The notes under the pieces are model-generated. The model worked only from the letters and a program-made list of their open reading frames with translations, was not told the origin of the DNA and ran no database searches. Position numbers and translations under genes: made by a program. Shown one piece after another: positions 10,733 to 21,341 of a stretch of 64,000 nucleotides of DNA. The stretch's first letter is position 1; each line of letters opens with the position of its first letter. Source of the DNA: Lactuca virosa (lineage: Eukaryota; Streptophyta; Magnoliopsida; Asterales; Asteraceae). The stretch covers positions 370,812,711 through 370,876,710 of the forward strand of contig CAKMRJ010000001.1 in assembly GCA_928212115.1 (NCBI GenBank). The letters are read 5' to 3'.

Positions 10733-11479
10733 AAAAATAGAAAGCTAACTATACTCCCACTAGCCTTGACATACACACAGGACTCATCGTCGCTTCTCGA
10801 AAAATCCAAACTCTTTGACTCTCTCATCGAAATAAAGATTCCATCTGCGAGATGCTTGTTTTTAATCCATAGATGGATTTCTCAAGCTTGCACACTCTAC
10901 TAGGATATTTGGCATCCATAAAACCCTCTGGCTGACACATGTAAACATCTTCACCAACTTCCCATTAAGGAAAGCAGTTTTGATATCCGTATGGCAAATT
11001 TCATAATCATGAAATGCAGTGATAGCCAACATAACCTGATAGATTTAATCTTGGCTACTGGTGAGAAGGTCTCATCATAGTCAACCCCCGGGGTTTGAGT
11101 AAAGCCCTTCGCAACTAGTCGTGCCTTGAACGTGTGCACTTTCCCATCCATGTCGGTCTTCTTCTTGAAGATCCACTTGCACCCGACCGTCTTACAACCT
11201 GGTACATTGTCAACCAAGTTCCAAACTTGATTGTCGTACATGGAATGAATCTCGTTGTCCATTGCTTCTTTCCATTTTGCTGACTCGGGGCCTACCATGG
11301 CTTCCTTGTAGTTGTTAGGTTCATCCAAATTTATCAGTGTACTATTACTGACAAACGTATCACCTTCAGCACTTATATGGAAACTATACAACACAGGTGG
11401 AACACTAACTCTACTAGAACATCTTAGAGGTAAGGACTCGTCAACTGGTTCAACGGGAATCTCTTCCTCAACCTGACCG
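10733..11479 (-). pseudogene. Element A RT N-terminal half, copy 1
   Basis: Copia RT (RVT_2). On the minus strand: YKEAMVGPESAKWKEAMDNE, NQVWNLVDNVPGCKTVGCKW, IFKKKTDMDGKVHTFKARLV, GFTQTPGVDYDETFSPVAKI, then after a frameshift KTAFLNGKL and, next to the B insertion, KASGSIVS. The YVDD active site continues at 3163 beyond B. A frameshift follows KSIR at about 11040, and a stop lies downstream. It would make DNA from element RNA in the particle. Confidence 0.88.
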
Positions 11480-12294
11480 CTAGTGTTAGAGGTTCCTTCG
11501 TCGCTTGATTCTTGAAGCTCTTCAAGATCGATTTGCCTCCCACTGTCCTCTTTTCATATGAGTTCTCTCTCGCAGAAAACCCCTCTCCTTGCTACGAAGA
11601 CCACGTTGTCACTTGGTCTGTAGAAAAGATATCCAAAAGATTTATGTGGGTAGCCGATGAAAATACACCACTCACTGCGAGGTTCAAGCTTGTCGTGAGT
11701 CTCTCGTCTTACGAAAGCCTCGTAACCCTAAACCTTGATATGTGCCAACGAGGGAACCTTCCCTGTCCACATCTCGTGAGGTGTTTTGGCAACCTTCTTA
11801 GTTGGGACTAGATTAAGGATATGGGTGGAAGTCTCTAAGGGATACCCCCAAAATGAGATAGATAACGAAGCTCGACTCATCATGGAACGAATCATGTCCA
11901 ACAAGGTTCGATTGCGCCTCTCAGCCACACCATTGAGCTGCGGTGTCCTAGGCGCCGTCAATTGCAAAACAATTCCACATTCCTTAAGATAGTCGTGGAA
12001 CTCGATACTAAGATACTCATCACCCCTATCGGATCTGAGCATCTTTATCTTCCTGCCCAATTGATTCTCCACTTCTTGTTTAAATTCTTTGGACTTTTCA
12101 AAGGTTTTTGACTTGTGGTTGATTAAGTAGATATACCCATATCTGCTATAATCGTTGGTGAACGTAACATAGAAGCGATTAGCATCCCTTGTGGTGGATC
12201 TGAAGGGCCCACACACATCTGTTTGTATGAGATCCAATAATCCCTCACCTCTTTCACAAGTTCCAGTGAAAGGTGATTTAGTCATCTTTCCAAG
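11480..12294 (-). pseudogene. Element A integrase core and C-terminal linker, copy 1
   Basis: Integrase inserts element DNA into the chromosome. The core is open at 11728-12285: LIQTDVCGPF (first Asp), LRSDRGDEY (second Asp) and GVAERRNRTLLDM (Glu), the DDE triad. The family's RSDRGGEY is RSDRGDEY here, and RSDRGGEY in copy 2. The region from 11728 down to 11480 carries the post-core sequence (GKVPSLAHIKVWG, RPSDNVVFV) with frameshifts. A stop separates the core from the zinc-binding part upstream. Confidence 0.88.
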
Positions 12295-12884
12295 CTAACA
12301 AGATTTGCACGTGTCATCCGACTTCAGGCCAAATGACTCCAAGACTCCATCCTTTAGGAGTTGGGCTATGCGCTTCTTGTTGACATGTCCAAGACGACAA
12401 TGCCACAAGCATGCCTTATCTAAACCATTAGATGAATCAATATGCAACACATTATTTCCTAAGTTGTCTACAACCATCATAGTTTCATATACACCATTAC
12501 AAGGCAATGCTTCAAAATATAAAGCACCATTATAGAAAGCATTAATAGAACTAATTTCATTATTAAATGAAAATCTAAAACTTTGTCTGTACAAACCATG
12601 AAAAGAAATAATATTCCTCTTCATTTCTGACGAGTAGAAATAATCATTCAACTCTAATCCTAACCCACTACTAAGCACTAAAGAATAAATCTCGATCTTG
12701 GTGACAGGAAACGATTTCCTATTCCCCATTATCAGGTTCATCTTCCCATGCTCCACATCCCTACTTCTTCTTAGCCCCTGCAAATCAGAACAAATGTGAA
12801 AACCACATCCAGTATCAAGGACCCAAGAACTAGCATGTGATGAGTTATTAGATTGAATAGTATAAATACCTGCGAAGGAGGGCT
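12295..12884 (-). pseudogene. Element A protease and pre-integrase zinc domain, copy 1
   Basis: Aspartic protease start SSWVLDTGCGFHIC (DTG active site), then GKMNLIMGNRKSFPV, the GAG-pre-integrase region, and the integrase zinc-binding motif WHCRLGHVNKKR...CKSC (HHCC). It is open from 12912 to 12295. The protease would cut the Gag-Pol polyprotein. The order PR-IN before RT identifies Copia. The CESC of copy 2 is CKSC here. Confidence 0.88.
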
Positions 12885-13946
12885 TTATCTTCCCATCCTT
12901 GATGTCCTGCAAGTATTTTGGGCAGCTTCGTTTCCAATGCCCTTTTTATCGTGACAGTAGAAGCACTCTGCTTCTTTTGGATCAGATGAAGGAGCAGCAG
13001 AACCACCTTTTCCTTTGGATCTATTCGAAGAAGATCCATCTTCAGACTTTCCCTTGTGATTCTTAGAGGGAGATTTCCTCTTCTTCCCCTTCCCATGTCT
13101 GATTGCCAGAACTGGGGCAGCAGCAGCAGCAGGAGTGGATACGACACCTTCCCCTTTCAATCATCTTCCAGTAGTTCTTAACAACCCTTGAAGTTTGCTC
13201 AAGGTGACCTCATCCTTGTTCATATGATAAGTCATCTTGAAATGATCATAACAAGGAGGTAAAGAGTGGATAATGATATCAATCGCCAACTCTTCGTCAA
13301 AGTTGACATTCAACTTGAGCAGACGATCCACATACCTTTGCATACTTTGCAAGTGGCTAGTGATGGACTCTCCATCTTTCATCTTGGTTGTTATCAACGA
13401 GGCAACAATCTCGTCCCTTTCTTGACGCGCACTTTGATGGTACTTTTCTATCAGATCTTGGCACATCTCGTAAGGCCAGTAGTCATCGTAGAACTTTTGC
13501 AGCTCAGGAGTCATAGTGGCCACCATAATACACGACACCTTTATCACGTCTTTTTCGTGAGCCCTATACTCAGCTATTTCTTAAGCAGAAACCTTGGTTT
13601 CATCTATATCTTTGAGATTTTTGTCGAGGACGTATTCCTTCTCCTCGTATCAAAGGTCCGTGCGAGGAGTCATAGTGGCCACCATAATACACGACACCTT
13701 TATCACGTCTTTTTCGTGAGCCCTATACTCAGCTATTTCTTCAACAGAAACCTTGGTTTCATCTATCTCTTTGAGCTTTTCGTCGAGGACGTATTCTTTC
13801 TCCTCGTATCGAAGGTCCATGCGAATATTGCGGATCCAATCAGTGAAATTGGACCCATCAAATGTGACCCTCCCACAAATGTTCAAAAGAGAAAAGGAGC
13901 TTGAGGAGTTGGTGTTCGAGCCGGAAGCGTTGTTTGAGCCAGACAT
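12885..13946 (-). pseudogene. Element A gag, copy 1
   Basis: Full-length type Copia Gag. Start ATG at 13944-13946 (MSGSNNASGSN), then FDGSNFTDWIRNIRMDL, EYVLDEKLKEIDETK, VATMTPELQKFYDDYWPYEM and SHLQSMQRYVDRLLKLN, a lysine/serine-rich stretch, and a zinc knuckle beginning CFYCHDK. Two defects precede the tandem duplication because both copies share them: an extra base run at about 12945 that wrecks the knuckle, and a 159-bp internal duplication (13511-13828) introducing a TAA. An antisense open frame across 13266-13904 is a shadow. Confidence 0.87.
13511..13828 (-). repeat. 159-bp tandem duplication inside gag, unit 1
   Basis: TCATAGTGGCCACC begins at 13511 and again at 13670, giving a 159-bp period (53 codons, in frame). 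The downstream copy in reading order carries TAA (TTCTTAAGC) where the other has GAA. The same structure is present at about 17871-18188 in unit 2. Confidence 0.9.
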
Positions 13947-14470
13947 CTGAAAATGAAAAGGAACAAAGTTTTGATTAGATAGCAATCCTTAATATAACAC
14001 CCAAATGAAATATTAAGGCTAGGACCCAACACTATAATTCAAAATTCGGAAGAGGGATGCCGTAATCCAATTGCAAATTATATGAAGGTAGGTAAATGAC
14101 GATTTACCAATTCCACCACGAAAAACGAAATGAAGAATTAGTGTTTTTAAATGAAATGAAATTCCTAGATTCTTTTGAGATTAATTGAACTTTTCAATGG
14201 CATGTTTAATCTCGATTATGCCCTTCAGGTTTGTGACTGGGATACCGAGGATCACAAACAAGGTGTGAATAACCATGCAATTTAGCTTGGTACTCTCGAT
14301 GTCATTTACCACCTAATCAATGTGTCGGTTAGCGACACACGCTCCATTGATCTATGATAATTCTCGAGCTACCCTTTGCCACCCTTATTAGTCCAAATTA
14401 GTGTGCTGGTTAACTACACACACTCCACTAACGACTTGACAAGGTGCAAAGTGCAATTTCATGGAATAGT
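13947..14470 (-). other. Element A partial leader, copy 1
   Basis: Leader just upstream of gag, with GGGATGCCGTAATCC (14055-14070), the GTGACTGGGATACCGAGGATCACAA stretch region and the AACCGACACA-type modules. It ends at ATAGT, the target duplication of C, because C's LTR follows at 14471. Confidence 0.8.
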
Positions 14471-14603
14471 TGTTGGGTTTTGTATACTTCAACATCCTAT
14501 GGTGCACATACAACCCTAAAAGCTTTGGATCTATGTTTTCTCTAATTATACATGCATATGGTTTCCAAAGCTTTAAGGCTACAACTAGCATACAAATAAC
14601 ATA
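14471..14603 (-). repeat. Fragment of element C LTR carried in duplication unit 1
   Basis: 133 bp identical in content to the start of C's LTR at 18824. It ends within AACATAT where unit 2 begins. Its presence proves the duplication is younger than C's insertion. Confidence 0.9.
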
Positions 14604-15095
14604 TATATATAGGGCCAAGTTCATTTAGGTTGGGCTAAACTTACATGGATAGTCCATGGAGTTTTAACCCATGGATCCTATGGAAATGAAAGGTCATGGG
14701 TATTAGGGTTTACATGAATGTAACCATAATCCTCCATACTATATAAAGAGGTCTTTGGCACATGAAATGTCACTAGTGTTTGAGTAAACAAGAGTGGGCC
14801 GATTTCTAGTGTGATTACTATTCTCTCAAGTTTTTCCAAGGTGTTTTGGTGATTTGTGATTCCACTTGAGGCATCCACATTATTGGTGCTAGGCTCTTGA
14901 AGCTCCAAGGAATCAACCACAAGGGAAAGGTATGTCATCCCACTAAGTTTTATATTACAAGTTCCCCATAGTATGTTAGTTAGGATGAGAACCTTGGAAA
15001 AATCATATTTTCTTGTATAATAGAGAAAACATAGATCCAAGGTTTCTAGGGTTGCATGTACACCATAGGAGTGTTAGAATGCTCTAAACCCATCA
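14604..15095 (+). repeat. Partial B 3' LTR in unit 2
   Basis: Right-hand 490 bp of B's 3' LTR (equivalent to 10247-10732), ending CCCATCA at 15095. It has no LTR start and no partner, which shows it is a duplication product rather than a separate insertion. Confidence 0.9.
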
Positions 15096-15838
15096 AAAAA
15101 TAGAAAGCTAACTATACTCCCACTAGCCTTGACATACACACAGGACTCATCGTCGCTTCTCGAAAATCCAAACTCTTTGACTCTCTCATCGAAATAAAGA
15201 TTCCATCTGCGAGATGCTTGTTTTTAATCCATAGATGGATTTCTCAAGCTTGCACACTCTACTAGGATATTTGGCATCCATAAAACCCTCTGGCTGACAC
15301 ATGTAAACATCTTCACCAACTTCCCATTAAGGAAAGCAGTTTTGATATCCGTATGGCAAATTTCATAATCATGAAATGCAGTGATAGCCAACATAACCTG
15401 ATAGATTTAATCTTGGCTACTGGTGAGAAGGTCTCATCATAGTTAACCCCCGGGGTTTGAGTAAAGCCCTTCGCAACTAGTCGTGCCATGAATGTGTGCA
15501 CTTTCCCATCCATGTCGGTCTTCTTCTTGAAGATCCACTTGCACCCGACCGTCTTACAACCTGGTACATTGTCAACCAAGTTCCAAACTTGATTGTCGTA
15601 CATGGAATGAATCTCGTTGTCCATTGCTTCTTTCCATTTTGCTGACTCGGGGCCTACCATGGCTTCCTTGTAGTTGTTAGGTTCATCCAAATTTATCAGT
15701 GTACTATTACTGACAAACGTATCACCTTCAGCAATTATATGGAAACTATACAACACAGGTGGAACACTAACTCTACTAGAACATCTTAGAGGTAAGGACT
15801 CGTCAACTGGTTCAACGGGAATCTCTTCCTCAACCTGA
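15096..15838 (-). pseudogene. Element A RT N-terminal half, copy 2
   Basis: Same content as 10733-11479. Differences include VHTFMARLV for VHTFKARLV and GVNYDETFS for GVDYDETFS. It is cut off from the YVDD half, since unit 1 and B intervene. Confidence 0.87.
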
Positions 15839-16655
15839 GCGCTAGTGTTAGAGGTTCCTTCGTCGCTTGATTCTTGAAGCTCTTCAAGATCGATTTGCCT
15901 CCCACTGTCCTCTTTTCATATGAGTTCTCTCTCGCAGAAACCCCTCTCCTTGCTACGAAGACCACGTTGTCACTTGGTCTGTAGAAAAGATATCCAAAAG
16001 ATTTATGTGGGTAGCCGATGAAAATACACCACTCACTGCGAGGTTCAAGCTTGTCGTGAGTCTCTCGTCTTACGAAAGCCTCGTAACCCTAAACCTTGAT
16101 ATGTGCCAACGAGGGAACCTTCCCTGTCCACATCTCGTGAGGTGTTTTGGCAACCTTCTTAGTTGGGACTAGATTAAGGATATGGGTGGAAGTCTCTAAG
16201 GGATACCCCCAAAATGAGATAGATAACGAAGCTCGACTCATCATGGAACGAATCATGTCCAACAAGGTTCGATTGCGCCTCTCAGCCACACCATTGAGCT
16301 GCGGTGTCCTAGGCGCCGTCAATTGCAAAACAATTCCACATTCCTTAAGATAGTCGTGGAACTCGATACTAAGATACTCACCACCCCTATCGGATCTGAG
16401 CATCTTTATCTTCCTGCCCAATTGATTCTCCACTTCTTGTTTAAATTCTTTGGACTTTTCAAAGGTTTTTGACTTGTGGTTGATTAAGTAGATATACCCA
16501 TATCTGCTATAATCGTTGGTGAACGTAACATAGAAGCGATTAGCATCCCTTGTGGTGGATCTGAAGGGCCCACACACATCTGTTTGTATGAGATCCAATA
16601 ATCCCTCACCTCTTTCACAAGTTCCAGTGAAAGGTGATTTAGTCATCTTTCCAAG
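15839..16655 (-). pseudogene. Element A integrase core and linker, copy 2
   Basis: Open at 16089-16646 with TDVCGPF, LRSDRGGEY and AERRNRTLLDM, so the DDE core is intact here and keeps the usual GGEY. The linker below 16089 has the same frameshifts as copy 1 plus a one-base loss in the CAGAAAC run near 15948. Confidence 0.87.
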
Positions 16656-17244
16656 CTAACAAGATTCGCACGTGTCATCCGACTTCAGGCCAAATGACTC
16701 CAAGACTCCATCCTTTAGGAGTTGGGCTATGCGCTTCTTGTTGACATGTCCAAGACGACAATGCCACAAGCATGCCTTATCTAAACCATTAGATGAATCA
16801 ATATGCAACACATTATTTCCTAAGTTGTCTACAACCATCATAGTTTCATATACACCATTACAAGGCAATGCTTCAAAATATAAAGCACCATTATAGAAAG
16901 CATTAATAGAACTAATTTCATTATTAAATGAAAATCTAAAACTTTGTCTGTACAAACCATGAAAAGAAATAATATTCCTCTTCATTTCTGACGAGTAGAA
17001 ATAATCATTCAACTCTAATCCTAACCCACTACTAAGCACTAAAGAATAAATCTCGATCTTGTGACAGGAAACGATTTCCTATTCCCCATTATCAGGTTCA
17101 TCTTCCCATGCTCCACATCCCTACTTCTTCTTAGCCCCTGCAAATCAGAACAAATGTGAAAACCACATCCAGTATCAAGGACCCAAGAACTAGCATGTGA
17201 TGAGTTATTAGATTGAATAGTATAAATACCTGCGAAGGAGGGCT
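16656..17244 (-). pseudogene. Element A protease and pre-integrase domain, copy 2
   Basis: As 12295-12884 (WVLDTGCGFHIC, WHCRLGHVNKKR, CESC), but a one-base loss at about 17060 (CTTGTGAC for CTTGGTGAC) splits the frame between GNRKSFPVT and LSSGLGLELND. Confidence 0.86.
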
Positions 17245-18299
17245 TTATCTTCCCATCCTTGATGTCCTGCAAGTATTTTGGGCAGCTTCGTTTCCAATGC
17301 CCTTTTTATCGTGACAGTAGAAGCACTCTGCTTCTTTTGGATCAGATGAAGGAGCAGCAGAACCACCTTTTCCTTTGGATCTATTCGAAGAAGATCCATC
17401 TTCAGACTTTCCCTTGTGATTCTTAGAGGGAGATTTCCTCTTCTTCCCCTTCCCATGTCTGATTGCCAGAACTGGGGCAGCAGCAGCAGCAGGAGTGGAT
17501 ACGACACCTTCCCCTTTCAATCATCTTCCAGTAGTTCTTAACAACCCTTGAAGTTTGCTCAAGGTGACCTCATCCTTTCATATGATAAGTCATCTTGAAA
17601 TGATCATAACAAGGAGGTAAAGAGTGGATAATGATATCAATCGCCAACTCTTCGTCAAAGTTGACATTCAACTTGAGCAGACGATCCACATACCTTGCAT
17701 ACTTTGCAAGTGGCTAGTGATGGACTCTCCATCTTTCATCTTGGTTGTTATCAACGAGGCAACAATCTCGTCCCTTTCTTGACGCGCACTTTGATGGTAC
17801 TTTTCTATCAGATCTTGGCACATCTCGTAAGGCCAGTAGTCATCGTAGAACTTTTGCAGCTCAGGAGTCATAGTGGCCACCATAATACACGACACCTTTA
17901 TCACGTCTTTTTCGTGAGCCCTATACTCAGCTATTTCTTAAGCAGAAACCTTGGTTTCATCTATATCTTTGAGATTTTTGTCGAGGACGTATTCCTTCTC
18001 CTCGTATCAAAGGTCCGTGCGAGGAGTCATAGTGGCCACCATAATACACGACACCTTTATCACGTCTTTTCGTGAGCCCTATACTCAGCTATTTCTTCAA
18101 CAGAAACCTTGGTTTCATCTATCTCTTGAGCTTTTCGTCGAGGACGTATTCTTTCTCCTCGTATCGAAGGTCCATGCGAATATTGCGGATCCAATCAGTG
18201 AAATTGGACCATCAAATGTGACCCTCCCACAAATGTTCAAAAGAGAAAGGAGCTTGAGGAGTTGGTGTTCGAGCCGGAAGCGTTGTTTGAGCCAGACAT
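17245..18299 (-). pseudogene. Element A gag, copy 2
   Basis: Start ATG at 18297-18299. It has the same zinc-knuckle frameshift and 159-bp duplication as copy 1, with further one- or two-base losses (near 17576, 17696, 18068, 18126, 18210 and 18247) that break the frame more. This copy is the one still attached to A's leader and 5' LTR. Confidence 0.86.
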
Positions 18300-18823
18300 C
18301 TGAAAATGAAAAGGAACAAAGTTTTGATTAGATAGCAATCCTTAATATAACACCCAAATGAAATATTAAGGCTAGGACCCAACACTATAATTCAAAATTC
18401 GGAAGAGGGATGCCGTAATCCAATTGCAAATTATATGAAGGTAGGTAAATGACGATTTACCAATTCCACCACGAAAAACGAAATGAAGAATTAGTGTTTT
18501 TAAATGAAATGAAATTCCTAGATTCTTTTGAGATTAATTGAACTTTTCAATGGCATGTTTAATCTCGATTATGCCCTTCAGGTTTGTGACTGGGATACCG
18601 AGGATCACAAACAAGGTGTGAATAACCATGCAATTTAGCTTGGTACTCTCGATGTCATTTACCACCTAATCAATGTGTCGGTTAGCGACACACGCTCCAT
18701 TGATCTATGATAATTCTCGAGCTACCCTTTGCCACCCTTATTAGTCCAAATTAGTGTGCCGGTTAACTACACACACTCCACTAACGACTTGACAAGGTGC
18801 AAAGTGCAATTTCATGGAATAGT
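18300..18823 (-). other. Element A partial leader, copy 2
   Basis: Same as 13947-14470. It ends with ATAGT (18819-18823) next to C's LTR; the leader continues at 55008 with ATAGC. Joined, it reads TTCATGGAATAGCATCATTT, matching TTCATGGGTTAGCACCAAAT of C's leader at 32955-32975. Confidence 0.85.
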
Positions 18824-19596
18824 TGTTGGGTTTTGTATACTTCAACATCCTATGGTGCACATACAACCCTAAAAGCTTTGGATCTATGTTTTCTCTAATT
18901 ATACATGCATATGGTTTCCAAAGCTTTAAGGCTACAACTAGCATACAAATAACATATTATAATAAGACAAGTTTTAGACATACCTCTTGATGTTGTTGAT
19001 GTTGCTAGGAAGACTTTGGAGTTTAAGAACTTAGTGCCCCAAGTGTTGCACCTCAAAAGGAATCACAACTCACCTAGGACAAAGGTGACTCTTGAGAGAT
19101 AATTTCCATGCACCAAAAAACACCTCCATGAACTCCAAGAACTAGAAGTATGGCGTTTTTAGGTTATGGAGCTTGTATTTCTATGTAGGATTCCAAGAGT
19201 CATGGGTATAACCCAAATCTATACCCATGGGTTTTATGATCCATGGTTCATGTCGCCCAACTCTTTATATATCCATACATAAACTTAGTCCACTATGGAT
19301 CATAAGCCCAACACATATAAATATAACCAATTACCATAATTAGTCCCCATAGATTTAATTAGTATCTTTTGATCACTAAATTAATTCCAAACTAATTCTT
19401 GATCAATACTAATTAAATCATATGATTTCATATTAATATATTAGAACTTATAATATATTAATAAATCATATATAACCTCTTCTCAAAAGTCCATCCTAAC
19501 AAATTGTCCTGATGTTGTGCAACCCAAATGGACCATGCTACTCTCGGGTCGAGTACATACCAATAATAGTTATGGGCTTAGACATCTAATCCAACA
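18824..19596 (-). repeat. Element C 3' LTR
   Basis: 773 bp, TGTTGGGTTTTG...CCAACA on the plus strand. It matches 54232-55007 end to end and is followed by the polypurine complement GTCTCCCACCTGG. Confidence 0.9.
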
Positions 19597-21341
19597 GTCT
19601 CCCACCTGGATAAATCTAAAACTATTATTGCAAATATGACTCTAAAATCCCGACTAGCAATCGTAGCTCTTAAAAGCTACTGTCGAACTCTAACCTAGTC
19701 AATGACGTGTCCATTAGATAAGGGATCATATATTCCTCCATTCTACAAGATATCATATGGACTGAGACATGGATTATAATCATTCTCTCTGTCCATCTGT
19801 TGTTTCCTGATTTCCAATTTATGACGACCGACTAATTAAACAAATCAAATCAGTTCAGGCTCGGCCGAGCGCTTAGGGTTGTCATCACTAAATCATCGGG
19901 GGGCCCACAGATATCGCTTTTATCCACATGGGGTAAAAGGAACGGATAAACTTCCACCCAAATGCTCACTTGTATTCACTCATCAAAATACACACAACGA
20001 TATGTTTTATAACATCCAAGTTACTGGTGCGTTTACATATGTCAATGTGCAACCGACTCGAAACTACAACTCACACGTCTCCGTTTGAAGAATATAAGAT
20101 ATTATCGTCTCATGATCACTCGTGATAAAATCCATGAAGTGATTCAAATGAGCGTGGGTTTAATCCAATACTCGAATCTTATTCCAGGAGCACTCATGAA
20201 TACTGTAGCTATGTCTATAACATCTAGACATACTACAGACCCATTCATGACAGTCTTGCCTCAATACCTACTTCCAAAGTATGATCGACTGTGGACGGTT
20301 TGAATAACCTAGTTATTCGAGAAGTCAAATTATGCAAAGTGAAACACAAGAATAATACTAATCCTATATGGCCCCAAAACTTTTGAGCCATATTGATTAC
20401 TCATTATTCATTGTATAATGTTTCAAATAATCAACTTAAAACTTGAACTAAAACAATAGTTGTCTCATGCTACAAGCATGCACACTATGTTTACTTATGG
20501 TCCTTTCTTTGTGGAATAGATCAATTGAAAAAATTTCAATGATACTCATTTCACAATCCCAAATCCTTATGATAAATGTAAGAATACAAGATTCTTTGTC
20601 ATTTACTTAAATCTGTCAGATTCCAAACTTATATGCAATGATACTCTTGTAATGACTATGCACAAAAGTCACAAAGACTTGGAAACAAACATTACAAAGT
20701 ATAATGGAAAGTAATTCCATGGAAACGAAGTCTCACATTCAAAGTACATTTCTTTGAACATCCTTCTTGCATTAAGTTTTCTAATCTTACACAGATTTAA
20801 AGAATAACTTCCACTTATGGAAACATTTCCATATTCCCATTTTGACTATCACTTCTGAACAAGAGTTGCCTCTTTTCAAAATATGTCAATATGGTCCTTC
20901 CAAAATTAACACTATACTTCCAACTGTCCATGAGTAACCAATCTTTGGTAAGCCTCAGATTGTCCTCGACAATTGCTTAATCATTTTAGTCATATACGGT
21001 TCTGGTCCTTTTTCCCTCTTAATGCCCTTGGCATTTGGAAAATTCAGAACACATAGAAATATTATAGCATATGCAATAGATCCTATACCCGAAGCATATG
21101 GGATACGATTCATAATGCCTCACATAAAGACATGATCCTAGACCAGTCTTTTGCTATAATTTTTTCTATTAGCCATGTTCTCAAAATTCGGACTATGAAG
21201 AGGGATGTCGTAATCATAATTGAATATTGAGAATGCAATTAATATTTCCATATACAGAATTTCCTTATGTTGAACCATTCCAACATAACACTCATATATA
21301 TACTTGACTAAATTTGATTAAAATCTCAATCTAATCTTTTA
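19597..21341 (-). other. Element C tail, part 1
   Basis: 3' end shared with A, B and H, then decayed pol tail, with one GGGATGTCGTAATC module near 21200. No open frame of interest. Interrupted at 21342 by Gypsy I after TTTTA and resumes at 29601. Confidence 0.75.

Larger units (their letters stand above)
10247..14603. repeat. Tandem duplication, unit 1 (about 4.36 kb)
   Basis: Directly followed by a near-identical copy at 14604-18957. The unit runs from the AT run inside B's 3' LTR, through A's RT, integrase, protease, gag and partial leader, to 133 bp of C's LTR. Homologous points keep an offset of 4360-4364 through most of the unit. The junction at about 14598-14611 reads AACATATATATATAGGG, joining C's LTR (AACATAT) to the AT run of B's LTR. 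Confidence 0.95.
14604..18957. repeat. Tandem duplication, unit 2
   Basis: Second copy of 10247-14603, followed by the rest of C's LTR. The AT run at its start is only about 10 bp instead of about 64. Substitutions are few. The many single-base indels I checked all leave unit 2 shorter in homopolymer runs. Confidence 0.95.

Noticed and set aside
13266..13904. 212-residue plus-strand open frame
   Set aside because: Lies antisense over A's gag, includes the 159-bp duplication twice, and matches no protein; it is a shadow of the gag.
14604..15095. A separate insertion of a B-type LTR
   Set aside because: It lacks an LTR start and target duplication, and its right flank is the same A sequence as at 10733, so it is part of the tandem duplication.
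18824..19596. This LTR as the 5' LTR of element A
   Set aside because: It has no primer site on its left and is followed on the right by a polypurine tract complement, so it is the 3' LTR of C. A's true partner to 531-1316 is 55901-56691.
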